Below are positions 1 to 9,489 of a stretch of DNA of 64,000 nucleotides, one piece after another; within the stretch, counting starts at the first letter, position 1, and each line of letters starts with the position of its first letter. Location of the stretch: positions 39,586 to 103,585 of the forward strand of contig NZ_CAKRDI010000011.1 of the NCBI RefSeq assembly GCF_934309415.1, read 5' to 3'. The notes beneath the pieces were generated by a model. It did no database searches and was not told the origin of the DNA. It saw nothing but the letters and a program-made list of their open reading frames with translations. This stretch comes from an uncultured Mediterraneibacter sp. (lineage in GTDB: Bacteria; Bacillota; Clostridia; Lachnospirales; Lachnospiraceae). Position numbers and translations under genes: made by a program.

Positions 1-1
1 C

Positions 2-247
2 CTCATGGGTAATGTAGATGAGGGAATTGTTAAACCAGAGATTGCGGATGAATTCCGTGGATGCAGTGTGTACTCCAAAGAAAGCTGCCGAACTTGCTTC
101 GCAAGATTTTACTGCAGTGGAGGATGCATGGCGAATTCATATAAATTCCACCACACCATCAATGATACATATGATGTAAGCTGTGAGATGGAGAGAAAGC
201 GTGTGGAATGCGCGATCATGATCAAGGCTGCACTGGCAGACGAATAA
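2..247 (+). CDS. scfB: SCIFF peptide maturase, C-terminal end (partial)
   Basis: The reading frame enters from the left edge, so only about 81 C-terminal residues are visible. They carry the cysteine spacing of a radical-SAM SPASM domain: a C-x2-C-x5-C-x3-C block (CRTCFARFYCSGGC), a cysteine upstream and two more near the end. SPASM domains hold auxiliary 4Fe-4S clusters. In Clostridia the maturase that forms thioether links in the six-cysteine SCIFF peptide is usually encoded just before secD/secF, and secDF begins 16 bases downstream here. The radical-SAM core and the SCIFF peptide gene would lie to the left, outside the window. The SPASM identity is seen; the SCIFF assignment rests on motif plus neighbourhood. 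Confidence 0.8.
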   Translation, partial: LMGNVDEGIVKPEIADEFRGCSVYSKESCRTCFARFYCSGGCMANSYKFHHTINDTYDVSCEMERKRVECAIMIKAALADE

Positions 248-263
248 GAAAGGAATAAAAGAC

Positions 264-2657
264 ATGAAGAAAAGCAAAAGTATTCTCAGTATGATCCTTG
301 TGATCGCTGTGATGGTATTCTTCGGAGTAACAACCATCTTCGGCTTGAATGCAAAGGGTATGGGATCAGCGAAGAATATCAATCTCGGTCTTGACCTTGA
401 GGGTGGTGTCAGCATCACCTATCAGGTAAAAGGAGACAAACCGTCTCAGTCCGATATGGATGACACTGTCTATAAGCTTCAGAAACGTGTGGAGCAGTAT
501 AGTACAGAGGCTCAGGCATATCAGGTTGGAGACAACCGTATCAGCATTGAGATTCCAGGAGTAAGTGATGCAAATACAATTCTGGAAGAACTTGGACAGC
601 CGGGTTCTCTGTATTTCATCAAGCATCTGGACAGTGACGGACAGGAGAACTATTCTTATACAACTTCCGGATATGTGCTGAACAAGACAATTGATGAGCT
701 GAAAGACAGTGATTCCATCGTACTGACAGGTTCTGAGGTGAAGACAGCATCTGCAGGTCAGATTTCCAATTCTACAACAGGAAGTAAAGAGTATGGTGTA
801 GACCTGGAACTGACAGATGAAGGTGCTACAAAGTTTAAAGATGCAACTCAGGAAGCAGTAGATAACAATTATGATACAATTGCTATTTATTACGATGGTA
901 CACTGATCAGTGTTCCGAAAGTTAATACTGTTATTGAGAATGGTAAAGCGCAGATCACAGGTTCCATGAGTTATGAAGAAGCAGATAACATTGCTTCTAC
1001 AATCCGTATCGGTGGACTGAATCTGGAACTGGAAGAGCTGAGTTCTGAGGTAGTAGGTGCACAGCTTGGACAGGAAGCACTGAAGACCAGTCTGACAGCA
1101 GGTGCTATTGGTCTTGCGCTCGTATGTATATTTATGTGCTGGGTATACCTTCTTCCGGGATTTGCAGCCAGTCTTGCTCTGATTCTGTATACGGAGACAA
1201 CACTGATTCTGCTGAATGCATTTGATATTACACTGACACTTCCGGGTATTGCCGGTATCATTCTTGGTATTGGTATGGCGGTAGATGCAAACGTAATTAT
1301 CTTTGCACGTGTGAAAGAAGAACTGACAGCCGGACGCAGCGTACATGCATCGCTGAAATCCGGATTCCAGAAAGCAATGTCAGCCATCATTGATGGTAAC
1401 ATAACTACTCTGATCGCAGCAGGAGTTCTGTGGCTGAGAGGAAGTGGTACAGTTAAGGGATTTGCACAGACACTGGCACTTGGTATCGTAGTATCCATGT
1501 TCACAGCACTGGTAATCACAAGACTGATCATCTTCTCCTTCTATGGAATGGGAATCCGCAATGAGAAGGCATATGGAAGACATCTGAAAGAACGTAAGCC
1601 GATCGATTTCCTTGGAAAGAAAAAGATCTTCTTCGTACTTTCGCTGATTCTCTGCCTGTGCGGACCGGTCATGATGGGAGTAAATCATGCAAGAGGAATC
1701 GGGGCTATGAACTACAGCTTGGATTTCGTAGGTGGTACATCTACAAATGTTACATTTGACAAAGAGTATACACTGGAAGAAATTGATAAGGATATGATCC
1801 CGGATCTGGAAGAAATCACAGGAGATAAGAATATTCAGGTTCAGACAGTCAAAGGATCCAATCAGGTTGTGTTCAAGACACAGACACAGGATCTTGCGAC
1901 AAGAGAAAAATTCGCTTCTTACATGAGCGAAAACTATGGTGTAGATGAAGCCGATGGAATCAAGACAGAAAACATCAGTTCCACAGTCAGTGGCGAGATG
2001 AGAAAAGATGCAGTAATCGCTGTGATCATTGCGACAATCTGTATGCTTCTGTATATCTGGTTCCGTTTCAAGGATATCCGTTTTGCTACAAGTGCTGTTA
2101 TCGCACTGGTACATGACGTACTGGTTGTACTTGGATTCTATGTGATCGCAAGAGTTTCTGTTGGTAATACATTTATTGCGTGTATGCTGACGATTGTTGG
2201 ATATTCCATCAACGGTACGATCGTTATCTTCGACCGTATTCGCGAGGAACTTCCAAAGCTGAAGAAGACAGAGGAACTCAAAGATCTTGTGAACCGTTGT
2301 ATTACTCAGACACTGACAAGAACGATTTATACAAACATTACAACATTTATCATGGTTGTGCTGCTGTATATCATGGGTGTAAGTTCGATCAAAGAGTTCG
2401 CTTCACCTCTGATGGTAGGTATCATCTGCGGTGCTTATACATCTGTATGCATCACGGGTGCACTCTGGTATATCATGAAGACAAGAATTGGCGTTGAGAA
2501 TGCATCCGGCAGTGCAAAAGCTGTTGCTGTAAAGAAAAATGATGGGGCAGCGAATGCAGGAACAGAGAAAGATCAGAATGCTGGTTCTGAATCAACGGGT
2601 TCTAAGAAAAAAGGAAAGAAGAAATCTTTCAAAGATAAAAAGAGTAAAAGAAGATAG
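264..2657 (+). CDS. secDF: Fused protein translocase subunit SecDF
   Basis: Membrane protein of 797 residues that uses the proton gradient to help SecYEG release exported proteins. SecD and SecF, separate in many bacteria, are joined. The SecD half has an N-terminal membrane helix, the GLDLEGG motif near residue 42 and the GMAVDANVIIFAR motif in its membrane region. The SecF half has LDFVGG near residue 488 and GYSINGTIVIFDRI near residue 650. In the last motif a glycine replaces the aspartate found in most SecF proteins (SINDT). The C-terminus is a lysine-rich tail of about 50 residues, probably cytoplasmic. The ATG follows an AAAGGA ribosome site and lies 16 bases after the SCIFF maturase gene. 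Confidence 0.96.
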   Translation: MKKSKSILSMILVIAVMVFFGVTTIFGLNAKGMGSAKNINLGLDLEGGVSITYQVKGDKPSQSDMDDTVYKLQKRVEQYSTEAQAYQVGDNRISIEIPGVSDANTILEELGQPGSLYFIKHLDSDGQENYSYTTSGYVLNKTIDELKDSDSIVLTGSEVKTASAGQISNSTTGSKEYGVDLELTDEGATKFKDATQEAVDNNYDTIAIYYDGTLISVPKVNTVIENGKAQITGSMSYEEADNIASTIRIGGLNLELEELSSEVVGAQLGQEALKTSLTAGAIGLALVCIFMCWVYLLPGFAASLALILYTETTLILLNAFDITLTLPGIAGIILGIGMAVDANVIIFARVKEELTAGRSVHASLKSGFQKAMSAIIDGNITTLIAAGVLWLRGSGTVKGFAQTLALGIVVSMFTALVITRLIIFSFYGMGIRNEKAYGRHLKERKPIDFLGKKKIFFVLSLILCLCGPVMMGVNHARGIGAMNYSLDFVGGTSTNVTFDKEYTLEEIDKDMIPDLEEITGDKNIQVQTVKGSNQVVFKTQTQDLATREKFASYMSENYGVDEADGIKTENISSTVSGEMRKDAVIAVIIATICMLLYIWFRFKDIRFATSAVIALVHDVLVVLGFYVIARVSVGNTFIACMLTIVGYSINGTIVIFDRIREELPKLKKTEELKDLVNRCITQTLTRTIYTNITTFIMVVLLYIMGVSSIKEFASPLMVGIICGAYTSVCITGALWYIMKTRIGVENASGSAKAVAVKKNDGAANAGTEKDQNAGSESTGSKKKGKKKSFKDKKSKRR

Positions 2658-2778
2658 TTACTGGTAATAAAATTAAACAGAGTCTGTGAAGAAATATCAC
2701 AGGCAGAAAAGTCCGTCGTGTGACGTTACTTTGGAAAAATTCATTGATTTAAGACTGGAAACAGAACGGAAATGAATG

Positions 2779-2921
2779 GTTACTGTTCACAGCATAGCTG
2801 CAAACAGTAACGTATCTCGCCATTTAAAATCGCCTACGGCGATGGGTGAGATACATTCAGGCCAAAACGTGCATCCTCCATGTCAATCAGCGGAGTGATT
2901 GACATGGGAGTGAACAGTAAC
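2779..2921 (+). mobile_element. GTTACTG palindromic element, full copy 1
   Basis: 143-bp non-coding repeat in the secDF-recJ gap. It begins GTTACTGTT and ends AACAGTAAC, and is flanked on both sides by the 8-bp direct repeat AATGAATG (2771-2778 and 2922-2929). It consists of three hairpins: a 33-bp palindrome (2779-2811), a GTATCTC...GAGATAC stem (2812-2854) and a CATGTCAATCA/TGATTGACATG stem (2879-2906). It has no transposase gene. The ends and duplication are seen; non-autonomous transposition is inferred. Confidence 0.88.
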
Positions 2922-2941
2922 AATGAATGATTCAGAAAGTG

Positions 2942-2962
2942 CAGTCCGGGCGGACTTTTCTT
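2942..2962 (+). terminator. Possible terminator after secDF
   Basis: A short AGTCC-GGGC-GGACT hairpin is followed by TTTTCTT. The first arm is only five bases, so strength is doubtful. A second AAAGTCCG arm lies at about 2707, on the other side of the repeat element. Confidence 0.4.
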
Positions 2963-2989
2963 GTATTCTTTTCTGTGGGTTGTTATAAT
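2961..2989 (+). promoter_or_regulatory. Probable recJ promoter
   Basis: TTGTAT (2961-2966), a 17-base spacer and a perfect TATAAT (2984-2989). It sits 126 bases before the recJ start and directly after the hairpin closing the secDF gap. Confidence 0.55.
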
Positions 2990-3114
2990 GGTACGGTTGG
3001 TTATTTCCTGGTTTTGCTATAGACAGAGAATGTATACAAGGGGAAGGTGGATAACCGGAATAAATTTTAAAATAGATTGTGGATAAAAGAATAGAAAAAG
3101 AAGGGATACAGGTA

Positions 3115-4827
3115 ATGGAAAAGTGGTTTATTACGATGAAGAAAGCTGATTTTCAGGCAATTGCACAGAAATATCATATTTCTCCGATCGTTGCAAGACT
3201 GATGCGAAACAGGGATGTGATCGGGGATGGAGAGATTCAGCTTTATCTGAATGGAACGATTGCGGATCTGCAGGATGGAATGCGGATGAAAGATATGGAT
3301 AAAGCAGTAGCGATTCTTCAGGAAAAGATAAAACAGGGCAAAAAAATCCGTGTGATTGGGGATTATGATATTGACGGTGTAAATGCGACGTATATCTTAC
3401 AGCAGGGACTGACCGGACTGGGAGCAGAGGTGGATACGGATATCCCTGACCGGATCAAGGACGGTTATGGTTTAAATAAGATGCTGATTGACCGTGCGCT
3501 GGAGGATGAAATTGATACGATCATTACCTGTGACAACGGAATTGCAGCATCAGAGGAGATTGCTTACGGAAAAGAAAACGGCCTTACGATTCTGGTGACA
3601 GATCATCATGAAGTCCCTTTCGATGAAGAGAACGGAGAAAAGAAATACAAGATTCCGGCAGCAGATGCAGTGGTCGATCCGCATCGTGCAGACTGTGAAT
3701 ATCCATTTAAAGGTCTGTGTGGGGCGGCAGTTGCCTACAAGCTGATCGAAGTATTATATAAAGCTTCGGACAGAGATGCAGAAGATGTGGATGATCTGAT
3801 GGAGAATGTGGCGATTGCAACGATCGGAGATGTAATGGATCTGAATGGAGAGAACCGGATCTTTGTAAAACAGGGACTTGAGATGTTGAAAGTTACAAAA
3901 AATGAAGGCTTGAAAGCGCTGATCCAGTGTACCGGAATTGACGTGGAGAATCTGAATACGTATCATATTGGATTTGTACTGGGACCATGTATCAATGCCT
4001 GTGGACGCCTGGATACAGCAAAGAGAGCACTGGAGCTGCTGAATGCGCCGAACCGCAGGGAAGCAGTCATGATGGCGGAAGATCTGAAGGCACTCAATGA
4101 GAGCAGAAAAGAAATGACAGAACAGGGCGTGGAAAAGGCGATTCAGATGATCGAGGGCACGGAGTTAAAAGAAGACAAAGTGCTGGTTGTATATCTGCCG
4201 GACTGTCATGAAAGTATTGCCGGAATTATTGCCGGAAGAATCAAAGAGAGATACTATCGTCCGACCTTTGTACTCACAAAGGCAGAGTCAGGGGCAAAAG
4301 GTTCGGGACGTTCCATTGAGAGTTATGATATGTATGCACAGATGAGTCGGTGTAAGTCTCTGTTTACGAAGTTTGGCGGGCATAAACTGGCAGCAGGACT
4401 GTCACTGGAAGAGGATAAAATCGAAGAATTCCGGCGTACGATCAATGAACAGGCAGATCTGACAGAAGACGATCTGCAGATGAGAGTTTCGATTGATATG
4501 CGCCTTCCGTTCGCGTATATAAATGAAGACCTGATCGAAGAATTAAAGATTCTGGAACCATTTGGAAAAGGAAATACGAAGCCGTTGTTTGCAGAACAGA
4601 ATCTGCGTGTGATCAGTCCGAGAATCTTCGGGAAAAACAGAAATGTTCTGAAGTGCCGGCTTGCAGATGAGAATGGAAAACAGATGGAAGCGGTGTATTT
4701 TGGAGATGTGGAAGACTGCCTGCGGTGTATGGAACAAAAACAGGTGATGTCCTTTACTTATTATCCAACTGTAAATGAATATATGGGACGGAGAAATCTT
4801 CAGCTGACAATTGTAAATTATCAGTAA
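3115..4827 (+). CDS. recJ: Single-stranded-DNA exonuclease RecJ
   Basis: DHH-superfamily 5'-3' exonuclease of about 570 residues acting on single-stranded DNA in recombination and repair. Visible motifs are IGDYDIDGVNATY (metal site, near residue 80), the DHH motif in TDHHEVPF, and the C-terminal DHHA1-type segment with SGRSIESYDM and FGGHKLAAG. Length is close to E. coli RecJ and shorter than Bacillus RecJ. A GTG at 3079 would add 12 residues, but the ATG at 3115 has an AAGGGA ribosome site at about the right distance, so I choose 3115. It may be transcribed from the promoter at 2961-2989. Confidence 0.92.
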   Translation: MEKWFITMKKADFQAIAQKYHISPIVARLMRNRDVIGDGEIQLYLNGTIADLQDGMRMKDMDKAVAILQEKIKQGKKIRVIGDYDIDGVNATYILQQGLTGLGAEVDTDIPDRIKDGYGLNKMLIDRALEDEIDTIITCDNGIAASEEIAYGKENGLTILVTDHHEVPFDEENGEKKYKIPAADAVVDPHRADCEYPFKGLCGAAVAYKLIEVLYKASDRDAEDVDDLMENVAIATIGDVMDLNGENRIFVKQGLEMLKVTKNEGLKALIQCTGIDVENLNTYHIGFVLGPCINACGRLDTAKRALELLNAPNRREAVMMAEDLKALNESRKEMTEQGVEKAIQMIEGTELKEDKVLVVYLPDCHESIAGIIAGRIKERYYRPTFVLTKAESGAKGSGRSIESYDMYAQMSRCKSLFTKFGGHKLAAGLSLEEDKIEEFRRTINEQADLTEDDLQMRVSIDMRLPFAYINEDLIEELKILEPFGKGNTKPLFAEQNLRVISPRIFGKNRNVLKCRLADENGKQMEAVYFGDVEDCLRCMEQKQVMSFTYYPTVNEYMGRRNLQLTIVNYQ

Positions 4828-4895
4828 GAGAAGTAAAAATTATTCGAAATTCACGTGCAATTTGCTCAAATTATACAACAGTGGGAAGTTCTTGT

Positions 4896-4923
4896 TTGAA
4901 AATGGCGAAAATGGTGATATACT
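4896..4923 (+). promoter_or_regulatory. Probable relA promoter
   Basis: TTGAAA (4896-4901), 16-base spacer, TATACT (4918-4923), followed by about 110 bases of leader before the relA start. The rest of the 205-base recJ-relA gap shows no gene. Confidence 0.5.
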
Positions 4924-5032
4924 TAATGATATTAAGTTAAAATGCACCCAATTACAGTGGTGAGCCTGTATCGGCTGTGAAGCAAGATCGCAGCGGTTCA
5001 GATACGAAGGATGAGTGAAAGGGGAAGTCGAT

Positions 5033-7339
5033 ATGGCAGGCACTCTGGAATATGAAGAGCTGAATAAAAATCTTGAAGTAGTGGATGGACATGCTGTGAA
5101 GGCACCTGAAGATTATCAGGATCCGGAGCAGCTGTATCAGGCCCTGGTAGCACGTGTACGAAAGTATCATCCGTCAGCGGATATCTCTATGATCGAGAAG
5201 GCATACCAGATCGGAAAAGAAGCGCATAAGGAACAGGTGCGTAAGTCTGGTGAGCCGTATATTATCCACCCGCTCTGGGTGGCGATTATCCTTGCTGACC
5301 TTGAGATGGATAAGGAGACAATCGTTGCAGGAATGCTGCATGATGTTGTGGAAGATACAACCATGACAGTGGAAGATGTCACACGCGAGTTTGGAGAGGA
5401 AGTGGCACTTCTCGTAGATGGTGTTACAAAACTGGGACAGTTGAGTTATTCAAAGGATAAGCTGGAAGCCCAGGCAGAGAATTTAAGAAAGATGTTCCTT
5501 GCCATGGCGAAAGATATCCGTGTAATCATTGTAAAACTTGCAGACCGTCTTCATAATATGAGGACACTTGAATTCATGACTCCGGCCAAACAGAAGGAGA
5601 AAGCGCGTGAAACGATGGATATCTATGCGCCAATCGCACAGCGTCTTGGTATTTCCAAGATCAAGACAGAGCTGGATGATCTTTCGCTGAAATACTATCA
5701 GCCGGAAGTGTATTATGAGCTGGTCAGAGATCTGAATGCACGTAAGACAGAACGTGAAGAATTCGTACAGCAGATTGTCGCAGAAGTATCTACCCATATG
5801 AAAAATGCATCTATTGATGCAAAAGTGTATGGACGCGTCAAACATTTCTTCAGTATTTACAAAAAGATGGTCAATCAGCATAAGACACTGGATCAGGTGT
5901 ACGATCTCTTTGCAGTGCGTATTATCGTAGATTCGGTAAAGGACTGTTATGCGGCACTTGGTGTGATCCACGAGATGTATACGCCAATTCCGGGACGCTT
6001 TAAAGATTATATCGCTATGCCGAAAGCGAATATGTATCAGTCCCTGCATACGACACTGATGGGTCCTTCAGGACAGCCGTTTGAGATCCAGATTCGTACC
6101 GAGGAGATGCATAAGACAGCTGAATACGGTATTGCAGCGCACTGGAAATACAAAGAGACCGGCGGAAGCAATACAAAGGGACTGAACTCACAGGAAGAGA
6201 AGCTGAACTGGTTAAGACAGATTTTGGAATGGCAGAGAGACATGTCAGACAACCGGGAGTTCTTAAGTCTTCTGAAAGGAGATCTGGACCTGTTCCAGGA
6301 AGATGTGTACTGTTTTACACCGAACGGGGATGTAAAGAACCTTCCGAATGGCTCTACACCGGTGGATTTTGCCTATGCGATCCACAGTGCAGTCGGAAAT
6401 AAAATGGTTGGTGCCAGAGTCAATGGAAAACTGGTGAATATTGATTATAAGATCCAGAACGGAGACAGGATTGAGATCCTGACATCTCAGAATTCCAAAG
6501 GACCGAGTCGTGACTGGCTGAACATCGTCAAAAGTACTCAGGCGAAGAACAAGATCAACCAGTGGTTTAAGCGCGAATTCAAAGAGGATAATATTATCCG
6601 TGGAAAAGAACTGATGGCAACTTACTGCAGAAGCAAATCCATCAACCTGACGGATATCGTGAAGCCGAAGTACCAGCAGATCGTACAGCGCAAGTATGGA
6701 TTCCGTGACTGGGATGCGGTTCTTGCGGCTGTGGGACACGGTGGACTCAAAGAGGGACAGGTAGTTAACCGTCTGCTGGAAGAATACGAAAAAGAGCACA
6801 AGAAAGAAATCACGGATGAGAATATTCTTGAGAAGATCTCTGAGGCGAACAAGCAGAAAGTACACATTGCCAAGTCAAAGAGCGGTATCGTTGTAAAGGG
6901 AATCAATGATATGGCAGTGCGTTTTTCCAAGTGCTGTAATCCGGTGCCGGGGGATGAGATTGTTGGATTTGTGACCAGAGGAAGAGGAATGTCCATTCAC
7001 AGAACAGACTGTGTCAATGTGCTGAACCTGTCAGCCGTCGAGCGGTCCAGACTGATTACGGCAGAGTGGGAAGATACAGGTGATAATGAGGAAGGTGGCC
7101 AGTATCTTGCTGAACTGAAATTGTTTGCGCAGGACAGACGCGGACTTTTGCTGGATATTTCCAAAGTGTTTACAGAAGAAAAGATTGATGTAAAATCCAT
7201 GAATACACGTACCAGCAAGAAAGGAACGGCAACCATGGATATGGGATTCATTGTTCGGGGAAGAGAGGAACTGAACCGTGTAATCACCAAACTGAGACAG
7301 ATTGAGAATGTAATTGATATTGAGAGAACTACAGGCTGA
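5033..7339 (+). CDS. relA: Bifunctional (p)ppGpp synthetase/hydrolase
   Basis: Stringent-response enzyme of 768 residues that makes and breaks down (p)ppGpp. Order of domains: an HD hydrolase domain with intact HDVVEDT near residue 105, so hydrolase activity is likely retained; the synthetase domain with YQSLHTT near residue 335; a TGS domain (DVYCFTPNGDVKNLPNGSTPVDFAYAIH, split over residues about 425-455); a helical/zinc-finger region with KCCNPVPGD; and a C-terminal ACT domain (LDISKVFTEEKIDVKSMN). The ORF could open at GTG 5015, but ATG 5033 has AAGGGGAA at the correct distance. The hydrolase downstream follows after 18 bases and is probably co-transcribed. Confidence 0.96.
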   Translation: MAGTLEYEELNKNLEVVDGHAVKAPEDYQDPEQLYQALVARVRKYHPSADISMIEKAYQIGKEAHKEQVRKSGEPYIIHPLWVAIILADLEMDKETIVAGMLHDVVEDTTMTVEDVTREFGEEVALLVDGVTKLGQLSYSKDKLEAQAENLRKMFLAMAKDIRVIIVKLADRLHNMRTLEFMTPAKQKEKARETMDIYAPIAQRLGISKIKTELDDLSLKYYQPEVYYELVRDLNARKTEREEFVQQIVAEVSTHMKNASIDAKVYGRVKHFFSIYKKMVNQHKTLDQVYDLFAVRIIVDSVKDCYAALGVIHEMYTPIPGRFKDYIAMPKANMYQSLHTTLMGPSGQPFEIQIRTEEMHKTAEYGIAAHWKYKETGGSNTKGLNSQEEKLNWLRQILEWQRDMSDNREFLSLLKGDLDLFQEDVYCFTPNGDVKNLPNGSTPVDFAYAIHSAVGNKMVGARVNGKLVNIDYKIQNGDRIEILTSQNSKGPSRDWLNIVKSTQAKNKINQWFKREFKEDNIIRGKELMATYCRSKSINLTDIVKPKYQQIVQRKYGFRDWDAVLAAVGHGGLKEGQVVNRLLEEYEKEHKKEITDENILEKISEANKQKVHIAKSKSGIVVKGINDMAVRFSKCCNPVPGDEIVGFVTRGRGMSIHRTDCVNVLNLSAVERSRLITAEWEDTGDNEEGGQYLAELKLFAQDRRGLLLDISKVFTEEKIDVKSMNTRTSKKGTATMDMGFIVRGREELNRVITKLRQIENVIDIERTTG

Positions 7340-7357
7340 TGACCAGAAGGGGAAAAA

Positions 7358-7978
7358 ATGAAAATTGAAAGATTCGTACTGGGTCCGATCGGGACAAACT
7401 GCTACATTGTAACTAATGAAGAGACGAAGGAATGTTTCGCAGTCGATATGGCTGCCTGTCCGAAAGAATATGTGAATCATATTAAGGCAGAAGGACTGAC
7501 AATGAAAGGACTGTTCCTGACACATGGACACTTTGATCATATTCTGGGAATCGACAGTTTTCTGAAAGAATTTCCTGTTCCGGTTTATGCAGGAGCACAG
7601 GAGCAGCCGGTCATGGCAGATGCAAGACTGAATGTTGCATCTATGTATGGCTCGGATTATACATTTACAGGTGCGGAGAAAGTGGAAGACGGACAGGTGA
7701 TTGAATGCGCCGGAGCAAAGATCCGGGTGATTCATACGCCGGGACATACGATTGGTGGATGTTGTTATTATCTGGAAGAAGAGAATGCACTGTTCAGCGG
7801 AGATACATTATTCTGTGCATCTGTCGGAAGAACAGATCTTCCGACCGGAAGCAGCAGTACACTGGTACGTTCGGTTCGCGAGAAACTGATGTGTCTTCCG
7901 GATGAGACGCGTGTTTATCCGGGACATATGGATGAGACGTCAATCGCGTATGAAAAACAGCAGAATCCATTTATATGA
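7358..7978 (+). CDS. Metallo-beta-lactamase-fold hydrolase (glyoxalase II-like)
   Basis: 206-residue cytoplasmic metal hydrolase. The zinc-binding HxHxDH signature appears as THGHFDHILG near residue 51, followed by a histidine in IHTPGHTIGGCCYY near residue 129, an aspartate in FSGDTLF and the last histidine in VYPGHMDETS. The N-terminus (LGPIGTNCYIV) is typical of hydroxyacylglutathione-hydrolase-like proteins of Firmicutes, whose physiological substrate is usually unknown. An AGAAGGGG site precedes the ATG. It lies between relA and hemZ, a frequent order in Clostridia. Confidence 0.9.
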   Translation: MKIERFVLGPIGTNCYIVTNEETKECFAVDMAACPKEYVNHIKAEGLTMKGLFLTHGHFDHILGIDSFLKEFPVPVYAGAQEQPVMADARLNVASMYGSDYTFTGAEKVEDGQVIECAGAKIRVIHTPGHTIGGCCYYLEEENALFSGDTLFCASVGRTDLPTGSSSTLVRSVREKLMCLPDETRVYPGHMDETSIAYEKQQNPFI

Positions 7979-8058
7979 TACCGGTGTCAAAAGGTCAAAA
8001 GCCGTTCGTGTTTACACGATAAGGCGTTTGAGTTTATATAACAGGAATAAGACAGAAA

Positions 8059-9489
8059 ATGATTGAGATTAAAAGCAAAAAGAATAAGTTTACTTATAAT
8101 GTATATCATGTCACAAAAGCATTTTTTCCGGAAGAGGAAATCGTGCAGACAGTAGATGAGAAGCAAGCCCCTCTTGTGACCATTCAGTTGGCTGAGGGGA
8201 CTTGCTTTTCCCTTGCAGAAGAGGAATGTGCTCAGTATGCACAGGATGAGCAGGCGGAGAAACGGGAAGTGACCAGAAGAGTTTACTGTTTTCTTTCAGA
8301 AGTGAGCGGACGGGAACTTGCATGGGGAATGCTGACGGGAGTACGCCCGACCAAGCTGGTCATGCAGAAACTGGAAAGTGGAATGAAACAGAAAGAAGTA
8401 CTGGACTTTCTAAAGAAAGAATATTGTGTCACGGCGGACAAAGCAAAACTGGCTTACGAAATCGCATGCAGAGAAAAGAACCTTTTATCCAGACTGGACT
8501 GCCAGTCCGGGTACAGCCTATATGCAGGAATCCCGTTCTGTCCAAGCATCTGTTCTTACTGTTCTTTCAGTTCTTCACCGATCGCGGAATGGAAGGAGCA
8601 GGTGGAGGATTATCTGAATGCGCTTGTAAAAGAACTGGAAGCGCTTGGAAAGATGACAAAGGGAAAAGGTCCTGACACAGTGTATATCGGAGGAGGTACG
8701 CCGACTACACTGGAGGCAGAACAGCTGGATCGTCTTCTTGGTACAATTGCAAACTGCTTTGATTTAAGCCATGTTCTGGAATTTACAGTGGAAGCCGGAA
8801 GACCGGACAGTATTACGAAAGAAAAGCTGGAAGTGATCCGGAAGTATCCGATCACAAGGATTTCTGTCAATCCGCAGACGATGCAGCAGAAGACTTTGGA
8901 TGCGGTAGGAAGACGACATACCGTGGAAGATGTGGAACGTATTTTCCACATGGCCCGGGAATTGGGATTTGACAATATCAATATGGATCTGATCGCGGGA
9001 CTTCCGGGAGAAGATGCGGCAGATATGGAAGATACGCTGAGAAAGATTGAGGCATTGCATCCGGACAGTCTGACGGTACATGCACTGGCAATCAAACGTG
9101 CGGCAAAGTTCGGTCAGGAAGGGCGGACGATGGATCTGCACAGTGAGATTTCTCAGATGGTGGAAGCTGCGGCAGAGAGTGCACAACGGATGGGACTTCT
9201 TCCGTATTATCTGTACAGACAGAAAAATATTGCGGGAAATTTCGAGAATGTTGGCTATGCAGAGGTTGACAAAGCCGGAATTTACAATATACTAATTATG
9301 GAAGAAAAACAGACTATTCTGGCAGCAGGGGCAGGATCTTCCACGAAGATCGTACTTCCGGAAAAAATCAGAATGGATAATGGAAAAGAGACAAATCTCA
9401 TTCGTATCGAGAATGTGAAGAATATTCATGAATATATCGATCGAATTGATGAAATGATAGAACGAAAAGGAGAATGGTTATGGCATTAA
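8059..9489 (+). CDS. hemZ: Coproporphyrinogen dehydrogenase-like radical SAM protein HemZ
   Basis: 476-residue radical-SAM protein of the oxygen-independent coproporphyrinogen oxidase family. The 4Fe-4S-binding C-x3-C-x2-C motif is CPSICSYC near residue 161. GGGTPTTL and the VEAGRPDSIT strand follow, and a HemN-like C-terminal region. Family members act in haem synthesis, but HemZ-type proteins also occur in bacteria without a full haem pathway and no other haem genes are visible here, so its real substrate is open. The end overlaps hisS by ten bases, which indicates translational coupling. Confidence 0.88.
   Translation: MIEIKSKKNKFTYNVYHVTKAFFPEEEIVQTVDEKQAPLVTIQLAEGTCFSLAEEECAQYAQDEQAEKREVTRRVYCFLSEVSGRELAWGMLTGVRPTKLVMQKLESGMKQKEVLDFLKKEYCVTADKAKLAYEIACREKNLLSRLDCQSGYSLYAGIPFCPSICSYCSFSSSPIAEWKEQVEDYLNALVKELEALGKMTKGKGPDTVYIGGGTPTTLEAEQLDRLLGTIANCFDLSHVLEFTVEAGRPDSITKEKLEVIRKYPITRISVNPQTMQQKTLDAVGRRHTVEDVERIFHMARELGFDNINMDLIAGLPGEDAADMEDTLRKIEALHPDSLTVHALAIKRAAKFGQEGRTMDLHSEISQMVEAAAESAQRMGLLPYYLYRQKNIAGNFENVGYAEVDKAGIYNILIMEEKQTILAAGAGSSTKIVLPEKIRMDNGKETNLIRIENVKNIHEYIDRIDEMIERKGEWLWH

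Noticed and set aside
366..1346. Long minus-strand frame of 326 codons inside secDF
   Set aside because: It lies fully antisense to a clear SecD coding region, has cysteine-rich low-sense composition and no ribosome site; a shadow frame.
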